A stretch of DNA of 15,156 bases from an uncultured Centipeda sp. Its GTDB lineage: Bacteria; Bacillota; Negativicutes; Selenomonadales; Selenomonadaceae. How positions within the stretch are numbered: position 1 is the first letter of the stretch; each line of letters starts with the position of its first letter. The position numbers and the translations under genes were made by a program. Where the stretch lies: positions 1 through 15,156 of the forward strand of contig CAJPQT010000030.1 of assembly GCA_905372865.1 (NCBI GenBank). Direction: 5' to 3'. The notes under the pieces were generated by a model. That model saw only the letters and a list, made by a program, of their open reading frames with translations, ran no database searches and was not told the DNA's origin. Positions 1 to 5,754 of this stretch are shown here, one piece after another.

Positions 1-17
1 CCAAGACGATAGATATT

Positions 18-54
18 TCAAGGGTTACAGCAGATTATTCATCTGCGAAGTTTG
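18..54 (+). repeat. Dispersed 37-bp repeat, copy 1
   Basis: This segment matches 2469-2505 in the same orientation at 35 of 37 positions, and the last 31 bases are identical. It contains a small hairpin (gcagat / atctgc around tattc). The two copies bracket the minus-strand operon at 260-2283. Read forward, both copies encode a similar peptide (S-R/K-VTADYSSAKF), and the two differing bases give an Arg/Lys exchange. Copy 1 could therefore be the tail of a gene entering from the left, but the frames are too short to decide. Confidence 0.7.
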
Positions 55-96
55 CGTTTGTTACTCTTCGTTATTCTAGCAGTTCTCTTAACAAGA

Positions 97-135
97 AATT
101 AACCGCCCCTCGTCCCTGACGTGTGGCGGTTAATT
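97..135. other. Hairpin with 11-bp stem, possible bidirectional terminator
   Basis: aattaaccgcc (97-107) pairs perfectly with ggcggttaatt (125-135). A smaller cgtc/gacg stem sits inside the loop. On the minus strand the hairpin is followed by a modestly T-rich stretch (tcttgtt), and on plus by none. It lies downstream of the minus operon ending at 260, so it may help stop that transcript. Its role is inferred. Confidence 0.45.
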
Positions 136-149
136 CCTAAAACATATAG

Positions 150-180
150 GGGCACTGACCGTCTGTCGGCAGTCCCTTTT
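150..180 (+). terminator. Rho-independent terminator for a plus-strand gene left of the window
   Basis: A GC-rich stem (ggg/ccc, actg/cagt, ccg/cgg with two single-base bulges, loop tctgt) is followed by TTTT at 177-180. On plus it would end a transcript coming from outside the window. On minus it lies 80 bases past the stop of the operon at 260, where it lacks a good U-run. Confidence 0.55.
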
Positions 181-259
181 CTGTGCTTATTGTAGAGCGT
201 TTCCGTCCCTGCGTCAACACCCTGCTGCTCCTTTCATCGATGCAGGCTGCGCCCCTGCG

Positions 260-1228
260 TCAGCGTATCTTTTGCAGGAAGAGGCGCATACCGTCGGTGA
301 CATAACGGTAAATCCACTCACTGCCGGCATGATACTTTCCGCTGCTGTCCGGCGTATAAACATCCGTATGCACGCCGCCCCCAACGCTCTTGACCTCAAG
401 GCTGCCGTCAGAGAGGAACCGGCGGTACGCATACGGCTTATCCGCCCCGTTCTCGGAATCCGAATACATGGTAAATATCCCCGTCGCGGTATCGTAGCTA
501 AACGAGACCCATTCCGAGCTGTCATTCGCATCGATCACCATGTAGCGCGCGGGAACGGCGGGGCTTGCCTGCGGCGCGCTCGCCTGCTTTTTCGTCTTGC
601 GCACGACGAATGAGATATACTCGCCATTGGCATCACCGCCGAGCACCCACGATTCTCCTTGGTCGAGGAGGTCCTTCATGCTATCGAACATCCTTATTAC
701 ATTCAAGATATACTCAGGCAGGGTCCTTTCCCCGATACCCGGGATATAGGCAACATGGGCGCTGCGGTCTTCCTGCCACTCATAGATCGCGTCATAGGCG
801 CTGTTCTCGGGGATGAGCTGCTCTACCCGCACATCGCCCGGCTCCCACCCCTTCCATGATAAAATTGTCCACCGCTCAAGAGGGCCCCCATCATCGTAGA
901 AGGTGAGCACCCCTGCCTTCTCGTCGTAGTCAAACGACCTGTTCCATCGGCCTGCCTCCTGCGTTGGGTCGACGATTTCATAGGTGCCCTGCGCGGCCTT
1001 CGGCGTCACGAGGACAGTCCCGCCGCCGCTCGGTTTCGTATAGCGCTTGAGGATAAAGGTGCTCTGATTATCCCACCGGTCTAGGCTCGTAAAGCGCGTC
1101 TCCCCGATGTCCCCGTTATAGAGCGCGGCGAAGGCGGGCTCCACCTGCGCGAGCAGCATCGCGCAGGCGAGCAGGAATGCCGCCATGCAGACCTTAAAAA
1201 TGTTCATTGTTTGATTTCTCATTTTCAT
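260..1228 (-). CDS. Exported protein of unknown function with an internal repeat
   Basis: The product is 322 residues. The ATG at 1228 follows a good aaggag site. Residues 9-34 form a signal peptide (hydrophobic core, then AFA before the likely cleavage at 34/35), so the mature protein is expected outside the inner membrane. No known family is recognised. Two segments resemble each other: about 82-112 (YEIVDP...FDYDEKAGVLTFYDD) and about 229-256 (YMVIDA...FSYDTATGIFTMYSD). This suggests two copies of a beta-rich module, each with an aromatic F-x-Y-D pattern, separated by a Pro/Ala linker near 217-227. It is the last gene of a three-gene operon, 12 bases after the membrane-protein gene, and is followed by hairpins at 150-180 and 97-135. 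The gene is confidently real from its start signal, signal peptide and length. The function is unknown. Confidence 0.85.
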   Translation of the reverse strand: MKMRNQTMNIFKVCMAAFLLACAMLLAQVEPAFAALYNGDIGETRFTSLDRWDNQSTFILKRYTKPSGGGTVLVTPKAAQGTYEIVDPTQEAGRWNRSFDYDEKAGVLTFYDDGGPLERWTILSWKGWEPGDVRVEQLIPENSAYDAIYEWQEDRSAHVAYIPGIGERTLPEYILNVIRMFDSMKDLLDQGESWVLGGDANGEYISFVVRKTKKQASAPQASPAVPARYMVIDANDSSEWVSFSYDTATGIFTMYSDSENGADKPYAYRRFLSDGSLEVKSVGGGVHTDVYTPDSSGKYHAGSEWIYRYVTDGMRLFLQKIR

Positions 1229-1240
1229 TCGTCTCCTTCA

Positions 1241-1702
1241 TCAACTTTGTGTTTTATCCGAATGAGCTGCCGTTCCTTCTCCAAAAAGGTACAGCTCCAA
1301 CAGCCCCGCAGCATGCGCCCCCAGAAACGCGGCTGAAACTGTGACCGCCGTTTCCCCTATTTTGCCTGCCGCGGGACACCCGAAAATACACAGCATTATG
1401 ATAGACAACCCAACCCCCAGCCATAGCTTTTCCTTTGTTCCCTTATCGGTACGGGCAAGGCGTATCAAATACAGTGTCACACACGACAGCAGCATATTGC
1501 CCCCGATAATCCATAGCGTCTCATTGGGCACAACCAGAGCAACAATGCAAAGGCCAAAGTAAACGGCAAAAAGAATCACCAAAAGGAAGGCATACGACTT
1601 ACACTCTTCCGGCGGTACCCATCTCACCGTATAGAGCAATAAAGCCGCCACCACAATAGAAAATGCTGCCATTGAAACGCCCCACATGCTGATAGCACTC
1701 AC
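1241..1702 (-). CDS. Small membrane protein with about five helices, function unknown
   Basis: The product is 153 residues and mostly hydrophobic, with about five predicted transmembrane helices (roughly residues 6-28, 38-59, 64-82, 92-111 and 120-141) and a short polar tail. The likely start is a GTG at 1702 that overlaps the TGA of the upstream gene (GTGA, 1699-1702), which suggests translational coupling. An in-frame ATG five codons further in is the alternative. No motif identifies a family. Its position between two exported proteins suggests it works with them at the membrane, but that is inference from context only. Confidence 0.75.
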   Translation of the reverse strand: MSAISMWGVSMAAFSIVVAALLLYTVRWVPPEECKSYAFLLVILFAVYFGLCIVALVVPNETLWIIGGNMLLSCVTLYLIRLARTDKGTKEKLWLGVGLSIIMLCIFGCPAAGKIGETAVTVSAAFLGAHAAGLLELYLFGEGTAAHSDKTQS

Positions 1703-2283
1703 GGAATCATCCCTTCATCCATGAGCGTTATCTTCTCCCCCTTTTGATGTGCGAGCAGCGCGCGCAGGACATAGGCGGCCTCGCCTGTGTAGGTCATCGT
1801 GCTGTACTTGCGCGCGCCGAGTTTTCGTGCAACAACCTTCGGCGTCATGTCCGGTGAGGTGACAAATGCTGCCCCGCTGTCATTCGCCTGCTCAATCGGA
1901 ACGAGATTCCGGTCGCGGTAGTCATACGCGAAGTCTTCGCCCGGCGGTTTGCTCAGATAGATACAGCGATACTCTCCCGTCTTCGCATTGTAGTGAAAAT
2001 CGTAGAGCCCCTGATAGAGGTGCGGCTCGACTCCTTCGCCGACCCGACCGATGACGCGCCCGCCCAGTACGTGATAGTGCGTGATGTCCCCCTCAGACCA
2101 GATGTCAATACCGTCTACATCCATGACGACGTTGTAGCCCGTCACGGGGCGCTGTTCACCCGCGAGCATATAGAACCCGACCTTCACATAGCGCTGCGCC
2201 GACGCTACATTCGCGCTTGCCCCGAGCGCGACGCACAGGGCGGCGCAGAGCGCGACGACAAAACTCCATCCGCGTTGTCTCAT
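1699..2283 (-). CDS. Exported protein of unknown function, first gene of operon
   Basis: The product is 194 residues. The ATG at 2283 follows a strong aaggagg site. Residues 1-29 form a signal peptide (basic start, alanine-rich core, ASA before the likely cleavage at 29/30). The mature part is rich in Tyr, Gly and Asp and contains a stretch GIDIWSEGDITHYHV. I recognise no domain. Like the 322-residue protein at the end of the operon, it has short beta-type segments ending in Tyr-rich motifs (YDFHYNAKTGEYRCIYL), close in style to the FDYDEKAGVLTFY motif there, so the two may share a fold. The downstream gene overlaps by four bases. A nine-base poly-C tract (poly-G on the coding strand) lies 50 bases upstream of the start. 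Confidence 0.82.
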   Translation of the reverse strand: MRQRGWSFVVALCAALCVALGASANVASAQRYVKVGFYMLAGEQRPVTGYNVVMDVDGIDIWSEGDITHYHVLGGRVIGRVGEGVEPHLYQGLYDFHYNAKTGEYRCIYLSKPPGEDFAYDYRDRNLVPIEQANDSGAAFVTSPDMTPKVVARKLGARKYSTMTYTGEAAYVLRALLAHQKGEKITLMDEGMIP

Positions 2284-2333
2284 AGAATTCCTCCTTGAGC
2301 AAAATCCAATATACTTTAGGTATGGATATTATT

Positions 2334-2342
2334 CCCCCCCCC
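2334..2342. repeat. Poly-C tract of nine (poly-G on the coding strand)
   Basis: Nine consecutive C lie in the 5' region of the exported-protein operon, between an AT-rich stretch (2356-2395) and the start codon at 2283. A tract of this length can slip during replication. It sits where a promoter or leader would be, so length change could alter expression. I could not fix a convincing -35/-10 pair across it. Confidence 0.6.
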
Positions 2343-2398
2343 GCGGATTTTCCTGCCAATTCTAAAAATATTTTTCAAAATGATATAAAACTCCGCAC

Positions 2399-2429
2399 AA
2401 AAAAGCCGCACACGTAAAACGCATGCGGC
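2399..2429 (-). terminator. Rho-independent terminator, minus strand
   Basis: Read on minus, GCCGCATGCGT pairs with ACGTGTGCGGC around a TTT loop (11 bp, including two G-U pairs) and is followed by six T. On the plus strand the two wobble positions become C-A mismatches, so the structure is built for a minus-strand transcript. It would stop transcription coming from the toxin remnant or from further right, and so insulates the exported-protein operon. Confidence 0.75.
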
Positions 2430-2450
2430 GGCTCTATCCTAATGCCTTAT

Positions 2451-2510
2451 TTACTCAAACTTCGCACATCAAAAGTTACAGCAGATTATTCATCTGCGAA
2501 GTTTGAGTAA
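2451..2510. repeat. Nested inverted repeat containing copy 2 of the 37-bp repeat
   Basis: ttactcaaacttcgca (2451-2466) is the exact reverse complement of 2495-2510, giving a 16-bp perfect stem. Inside it, gcagat/atctgc (2480-2485 and 2491-2496) forms an alternative smaller hairpin. The direct-repeat copy covers 2469-2505 and matches 18-54. The last codons and stop of the toxin remnant fall within this element. It could be a mobile palindromic element, a recombination scar or an RNA structure. Copy 1 lacks the left arm of the outer stem. Confidence 0.65.
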
Positions 2511-2807
2511 TAGACTGTAGCCTGATTTCCTGTTGATTATTAAACGCTTTTCTAGTTGTATGGGGACGTTTAATAACATCTTTTATAGAATCAATACTCC
2601 ATCCCCTTTTCTTGATATAGCGTTCATCTTTTATGCCAAGACCACTAAATTTTGATTGAATATTGTTTATGGTAGGTTCGTTTCCAGATGTACTTGCATT
2701 AAATTTTGAGAAATCATCTGCAAGATTTGCCTTGCTCGAACAATACTTGTTCCACCATTTCCATACATTGTATTTTTTTCAAATCTTTTCTTCACAGTCT
2801 CCGTTTA
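2476..2807 (-). pseudogene. Remnant of a polymorphic-toxin C-terminus, colicin E5-like RNase type
   Basis: This AT-rich stretch is unlike its GC-rich neighbours. On minus it encodes, in two frames, what looks like one broken protein: first a piece with KKRFEKN and YGNGGTSIVRARQIL, then, after a probable one-base loss near 2720-2725, DDFSKFN, GIKDERYIKKRGWSIDSI and KDVIKRPHTTRKAFNN. The core GW(S/T)xDxIxDxIxxPxxTxxAFN pattern is what I know from the E5-type tRNA-cleaving toxin domain at the ends of colicin E5 and contact-dependent inhibition proteins. The family's final strands (usually AT-Y, N-DG-YV, VS-N-DPNW) are missing: reading runs into the repeat at 2469-2505 and stops at 2476. There is no start codon with a ribosome site. 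The right end abuts the MITE-like element exactly. The family call rests on pattern memory only. Confidence 0.5.
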
Positions 2808-2965
2808 GGAAGCACTGATAAATTCATCCGCACTGTCTGTGGGCATCTTTTACCCCCGAACCTCATCGACAAAGCCTCCACATAGCCCTGCTATGCGTCC
2901 GTTTTGTCTTCTTATTCGGAAAAAATCTGCACAAATCTGAGGGGCTTCATTTTATCAGTGATTCC
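2808..2965. mobile_element. MITE-like element, 158 bp, with 15-bp terminal inverted repeats
   Basis: ggaagcactgataaa (2808-2822) and the reverse complement of 2951-2965 (ggaatcactgataaa) match at 14 of 15 positions. The element is flanked by TTTA on both sides (2804-2807 and 2966-2969), as expected for a target-site duplication. No ORF inside could encode a transposase. An internal hairpin (catagc/gctatg, 2881-2895) is present. It sits between the toxin remnant and the stop codon of the glucosaminidase-TPR gene, and the right-hand TTTA includes that stop. This looks like a non-autonomous element moved by a DDE transposase elsewhere in the genome. I cannot name the family. Confidence 0.65.
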
Positions 2966-2966
2966 T

Positions 2967-4238
2967 TTATTTTTTCTTGTGTTTCTTATCGTCTGCATCC
3001 TTGAGGCACGCCTGCATAAGGATCTGGTTGATGAGGATGTCCGTGTTTGCGGGGGCGATGGCTGCACCGTCCGCGAGGGTGTTCCATGCGCCTGTGTAGT
3101 CCTTTGTACGGATGAGGGCGACGGCGAGTGCACTGTAGCTGTTTGCATTTGTTGGCGCGCGGCGGATGGCGTCGCGCAGGGCTGCAGCTGCCTTTGCGGG
3201 ATTGTTCTCTGCGAGGAGAACCAGACCGTAGTTATGGAGGGCGGCGGCATCGTCGGGGGCGATTTTCAGATAGACTTCGTAGGCACGCCGCGCCTCTTTG
3301 ATATTTCCTGCGCCTGCATGGGCGAGCGCGATACCGAGGTAGGGCTCGGTACGTTTTGTGTTGCGCTTCTGCGCGGCGGTGAAGTCGTCAAGTGCCTCGG
3401 CGTAGGCACTGCGATGCAGATAGACGAGCCCGCGATAGATGTAGCCATCGGCATCGCCCGCCTGCATGATGTGTGCGTTCGCTGCGTGCAGAGATGCATC
3501 GGAGCCGTCGGGCTGCCGTGCGCGGTCGCGGATGACGATGATCTCCTGTCCGTAGTTCTTGCCGGGGACTGCCCAGACGCCGTTCAGGTCTGTCCAGCGC
3601 GTGAGCCGTCCGTAGATATCGGGGCGGTTTGTGCGGATGAGGTCATAGCGCGGGTCGACGATTGGTTTCGTTGGACGCTCTTTGCGGCTGTATGCGAGGA
3701 GGTGCTGGATGTGGGCGCGTGCGCCCGTACGGATGTCGGGGAAGGAGAGCCCCTTCGCACCATTTCCGGTTGCGCCAAGTCCGCAGAAATTATTTTGTTT
3801 CCAGTCGACATCGCCGCCGTATGCAAAGAAGCCTGTTTCCTTGAACGCCTGTGCGAGTGCGAGATCGGGACGCACACCCTCGTGCTCCGCCTCCTCGTAG
3901 TAGGCGTGGACGAGCTCCTCGGGCGTACCCGTGAGCTTCGGTTTTGGGTTGCGGCGCAGGAGGTAGGCGAGCATCTGCTCCTCGGTTGCCGTTGCCTCTC
4001 CTGCGATTGTGACCGAGGCAGGCGCGGGAACGGGCAGTGGAAGGATGTCGAGATCTGCAGCAGGCGAGATAAAAGGAAGTGCTGCGGCGAGCCTTGCATC
4101 TACTGTCATATGCTGCGGTATGGAGGAGGGAAATGCAGGACGCGGGATGGGCACAGTTGTTTCTGCAGCTCCTGTGAGTGAGGGGGCACAGAGGAGGATG
4201 GCTGCGGCGCAAGCAGCAGCGGTATTTCGCAAAGACAC
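2967..4238 (-). CDS. Exported glucosaminidase-domain protein with TPR repeats
   Basis: The product is 423 residues from the GTG at 4238, which follows an aaaggaaga site and opens straight into a signal peptide (residues 1-25). An ATG at 4268 would add ten residues and overlap the previous gene. After a Pro-rich linker, residues about 105-240 resemble the FlgJ/LytD-type glucosaminidase domain: DLALAQAFKETGFFAYGGDVDWKQNNF with the probable catalytic Glu134, then NNFCGLGATG and a TGARAHIQHLLAYS helix. Such enzymes cut N-acetylglucosamine bonds in peptidoglycan. Residues about 265-400 hold at least three TPR-like repeats for protein contacts, and the end is Lys-rich. It is last in the operon after the methyltransferase, with 16 bases between them. 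The TAA stop lies inside the 4-bp repeat of the MITE-like element, so the insertion spared the reading frame. The domain calls are firm. The exact role in wall remodelling is inferred. Confidence 0.85.
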   Translation of the reverse strand: MSLRNTAAACAAAILLCAPSLTGAAETTVPIPRPAFPSSIPQHMTVDARLAAALPFISPAADLDILPLPVPAPASVTIAGEATATEEQMLAYLLRRNPKPKLTGTPEELVHAYYEEAEHEGVRPDLALAQAFKETGFFAYGGDVDWKQNNFCGLGATGNGAKGLSFPDIRTGARAHIQHLLAYSRKERPTKPIVDPRYDLIRTNRPDIYGRLTRWTDLNGVWAVPGKNYGQEIIVIRDRARQPDGSDASLHAANAHIMQAGDADGYIYRGLVYLHRSAYAEALDDFTAAQKRNTKRTEPYLGIALAHAGAGNIKEARRAYEVYLKIAPDDAAALHNYGLVLLAENNPAKAAAALRDAIRRAPTNANSYSALAVALIRTKDYTGAWNTLADGAAIAPANTDILINQILMQACLKDADDKKHKKK

Positions 4239-4254
4239 GGATCTCTTCCTTTCG

Positions 4255-5031
4255 TTACTTTGTTCCATAAAGCATTCCAATGCCGCGCAGCATAAAACGG
4301 ACGGGTGGGGGCATGGGGATGTTTCGCTCGGTATTCGGGAGGTAGGATACATCGGCAATGCCATGCTCTTTGAGATAGGCGACGAATTCATCCATGTTGC
4401 CGTACATATCCTTGTTTCCAAATGTATCGTGGAGGGCAAACGCCCCCCCTTTTTTCAGTACGCGCAGGGCTTCCTCGACGAGCATGAATTTATCCTTCTG
4501 CGTGCGTACTTCGTGGAAGACAAAGTTGCTGACAACAGCGTCGAAATGGTTGTCGGGGAAGTCGAGCTTCGCCGCATCTCCGTGCTGAAACGCGCAGCGC
4601 TCCGCGACACCCTCGACGGCAGCATTTGTCTCGCATTGCTTCTGCCCATAGTTCCACATCGGCGGCCAGTAGTCGATGCCCTGCACCTCGGCGAGTGGGA
4701 AGCGTTTCGCCGTCGCGATGCTGAGTGCGCCCGAGCCGCAGCCGACATCGAGCACTCTGCCGAGACCGTCCCACGGCAGCTGGTCGAGCAGGTAGGCGTG
4801 GATGCGTCGCATGAGGCCGCCGCCCTCGAAGTCAAAGACACGGCGGCAGTAGTACATATAGAGGACGACAATGGTCGCGACGAAGGAGAGGATCGCGAGG
4901 ATGAAGAAGGGCGCGGTCACGCGGTCGTACACAAGCACATAGAGTGCTGTGAGCAGGTAGAGACCGCCTGCGATTGCCGCGAGGGTTTTCATCATCGGTG
5001 TGGAAATCCAGTTGCCATAGTTTGTTTTCAT
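4255..5031 (-). CDS. Membrane-anchored class I SAM-dependent methyltransferase
   Basis: The product is 258 residues from the ATG at 5031, preceded by ggaggaac and overlapping the HD gene's stop by ATGA (5028-5031), so it is translationally coupled. Two transmembrane helices at about residues 16-35 and 40-61 precede a Rossmann-type methyltransferase domain. Motif I is DVGCGSG at 95-101, with an acidic residue in GID at 118-120. GDAAKLDFPDNHFDAVVSN at 151-169 matches motifs II-IV of the UbiE/Methyltransf_11 class, and LRVLKKGGAFALHD is the post-motif strand. The substrate cannot be read from the sequence. The unusual part is the two-helix N-terminal anchor, which would hold the enzyme at the inner face of the membrane near lipids or a membrane protein. 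It lies between an HD hydrolase and an exported wall hydrolase. Confidence 0.87.
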   Translation of the reverse strand: MKTNYGNWISTPMMKTLAAIAGGLYLLTALYVLVYDRVTAPFFILAILSFVATIVVLYMYYCRRVFDFEGGGLMRRIHAYLLDQLPWDGLGRVLDVGCGSGALSIATAKRFPLAEVQGIDYWPPMWNYGQKQCETNAAVEGVAERCAFQHGDAAKLDFPDNHFDAVVSNFVFHEVRTQKDKFMLVEEALRVLKKGGAFALHDTFGNKDMYGNMDEFVAYLKEHGIADVSYLPNTERNIPMPPPVRFMLRGIGMLYGTK

Positions 5032-5606
5032 GTCTGTTCCTCCGTTGTCAGCGATGCGATGACTTCATCGACTTCGCTGTTGACTTCTGTGCGCAGTGCC
5101 GCGAGTACGGGGGAGAACGCCGCTTCCTTTACCCCGTAGGTGTACTGCAAATCATGTTCGAGCGGCAGCCATGTGAGGGGATCGCCCTCGTTGTGCGTGA
5201 TGACTGCCTCCATGCGGTCAAGTGCCTTGACAAGCCGCGCTTCCTCGGTTTCCATTGCGTCCATTTCCGCGAAGAGGGCGCGCACCTCTGCCGCATAGGG
5301 GGCGGGCAGTGAATGGATCCACGCATCGCGCAGCCTGTGTTCACGTGTACGGTCATCCGCAGTCTTTTCAAACGTCGGGATATCGCCCGTAAAGACTTCG
5401 CCCATATCATGCAGGAGTGCCATGAGGAGAACGCGTGTGAGATCGACGGTGGGGAATTCATCGCGCAGAAAGTATGCCATCAGCGCCATCCGCCAGCTGT
5501 GCTCCGCGACGCTCTCCTGTCGCCCCGTCTTCATCCACGCATGACGCGTGCGCTCTTTGAGCCCGGCGATACAATGGAGGACGGCGAGATATTCCTTTGG
5601 CGACAT
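5028..5606 (-). CDS. HD-domain phosphohydrolase, YfbR/HDDC2-like
   Basis: The product is 192 residues, ordinary for this family. The ATG at 5606 follows an aaaggag site. Metal-binding residues of the HD fold are all visible: His36 in ESVAEHSW, His66-Asp67 in LLHDMGE, and Asp130 in KALDRMEA. The GE...GDIPT segment (69-77) is typical of the YfbR/HDDC2 branch, which removes phosphate from (deoxy)nucleoside monophosphates. The exact substrate here is inferred from similarity. It is the first gene of an operon with the methyltransferase and the glucosaminidase-TPR protein, and has a promoter with a perfect TATAAT at 5642-5647. The three functions do not form an obvious pathway, so the operon may only be a transcription unit. 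Confidence 0.85.
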   Translation of the reverse strand: MSPKEYLAVLHCIAGLKERTRHAWMKTGRQESVAEHSWRMALMAYFLRDEFPTVDLTRVLLMALLHDMGEVFTGDIPTFEKTADDRTREHRLRDAWIHSLPAPYAAEVRALFAEMDAMETEEARLVKALDRMEAVITHNEGDPLTWLPLEHDLQYTYGVKEAAFSPVLAALRTEVNSEVDEVIASLTTEEQT

Positions 5607-5641
5607 CGCTGCTCCTTTCGTCTGGTTGAAAAATAATATCT

Positions 5642-5670
5642 ATTATAGCACAGACGGATGGGGAGAGGAA
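5642..5670 (-). promoter_or_regulatory. Promoter of the HD/methyltransferase/glucosaminidase operon
   Basis: On minus, TATAAT (plus 5642-5647) lies 35 bases upstream of the start codon. The hexamer 17 bases further up is TTCCTC (plus 5665-5670), a weak -35. The -10 is consensus. This promoter is back to back with the pheA promoter on plus, leaving about 30 bases between them. Confidence 0.6.
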
Positions 5671-5702
5671 ATGTGTATGAAATGAAAGTGTTTTCGTCGC
5701 CC

Positions 5703-5731
5703 TTGTCAACACGCTGCACATATAGTATAGT
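5703..5731 (+). promoter_or_regulatory. Promoter of pheA-aroF
   Basis: TTGTCA (5703-5708), a 17-base spacer and TATAGT (5726-5731) form a sigma-A type promoter at five of six consensus bases in each box. The leader to the pheA start is only about 18 bases, too short for a T-box or a peptide attenuator, so control would be at initiation or by feedback on the enzymes. Confidence 0.75.
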
Positions 5732-5754
5732 AGATTCCCATAGGGGGAATGTGT

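Noticed and set aside
1..180. CRISPR-like repeats at the left edge
   Set aside because: Only two distant copies of the repeat exist in the window, with no regular spacers and no cas genes.
2904..4181. Long plus-strand ORF of 425 codons opposite the glucosaminidase-TPR gene
   Set aside because: It is Cys-rich and low in recognisable motifs, as expected of the antisense frame of a GC-rich gene; the minus frame has clear domains and a signal peptide.
4239..4439. N-terminal extension of the glucosaminidase-TPR protein
   Set aside because: The extra residues are out-of-frame reading of the methyltransferase end. A good ribosome site and a signal peptide place the start at 4238.
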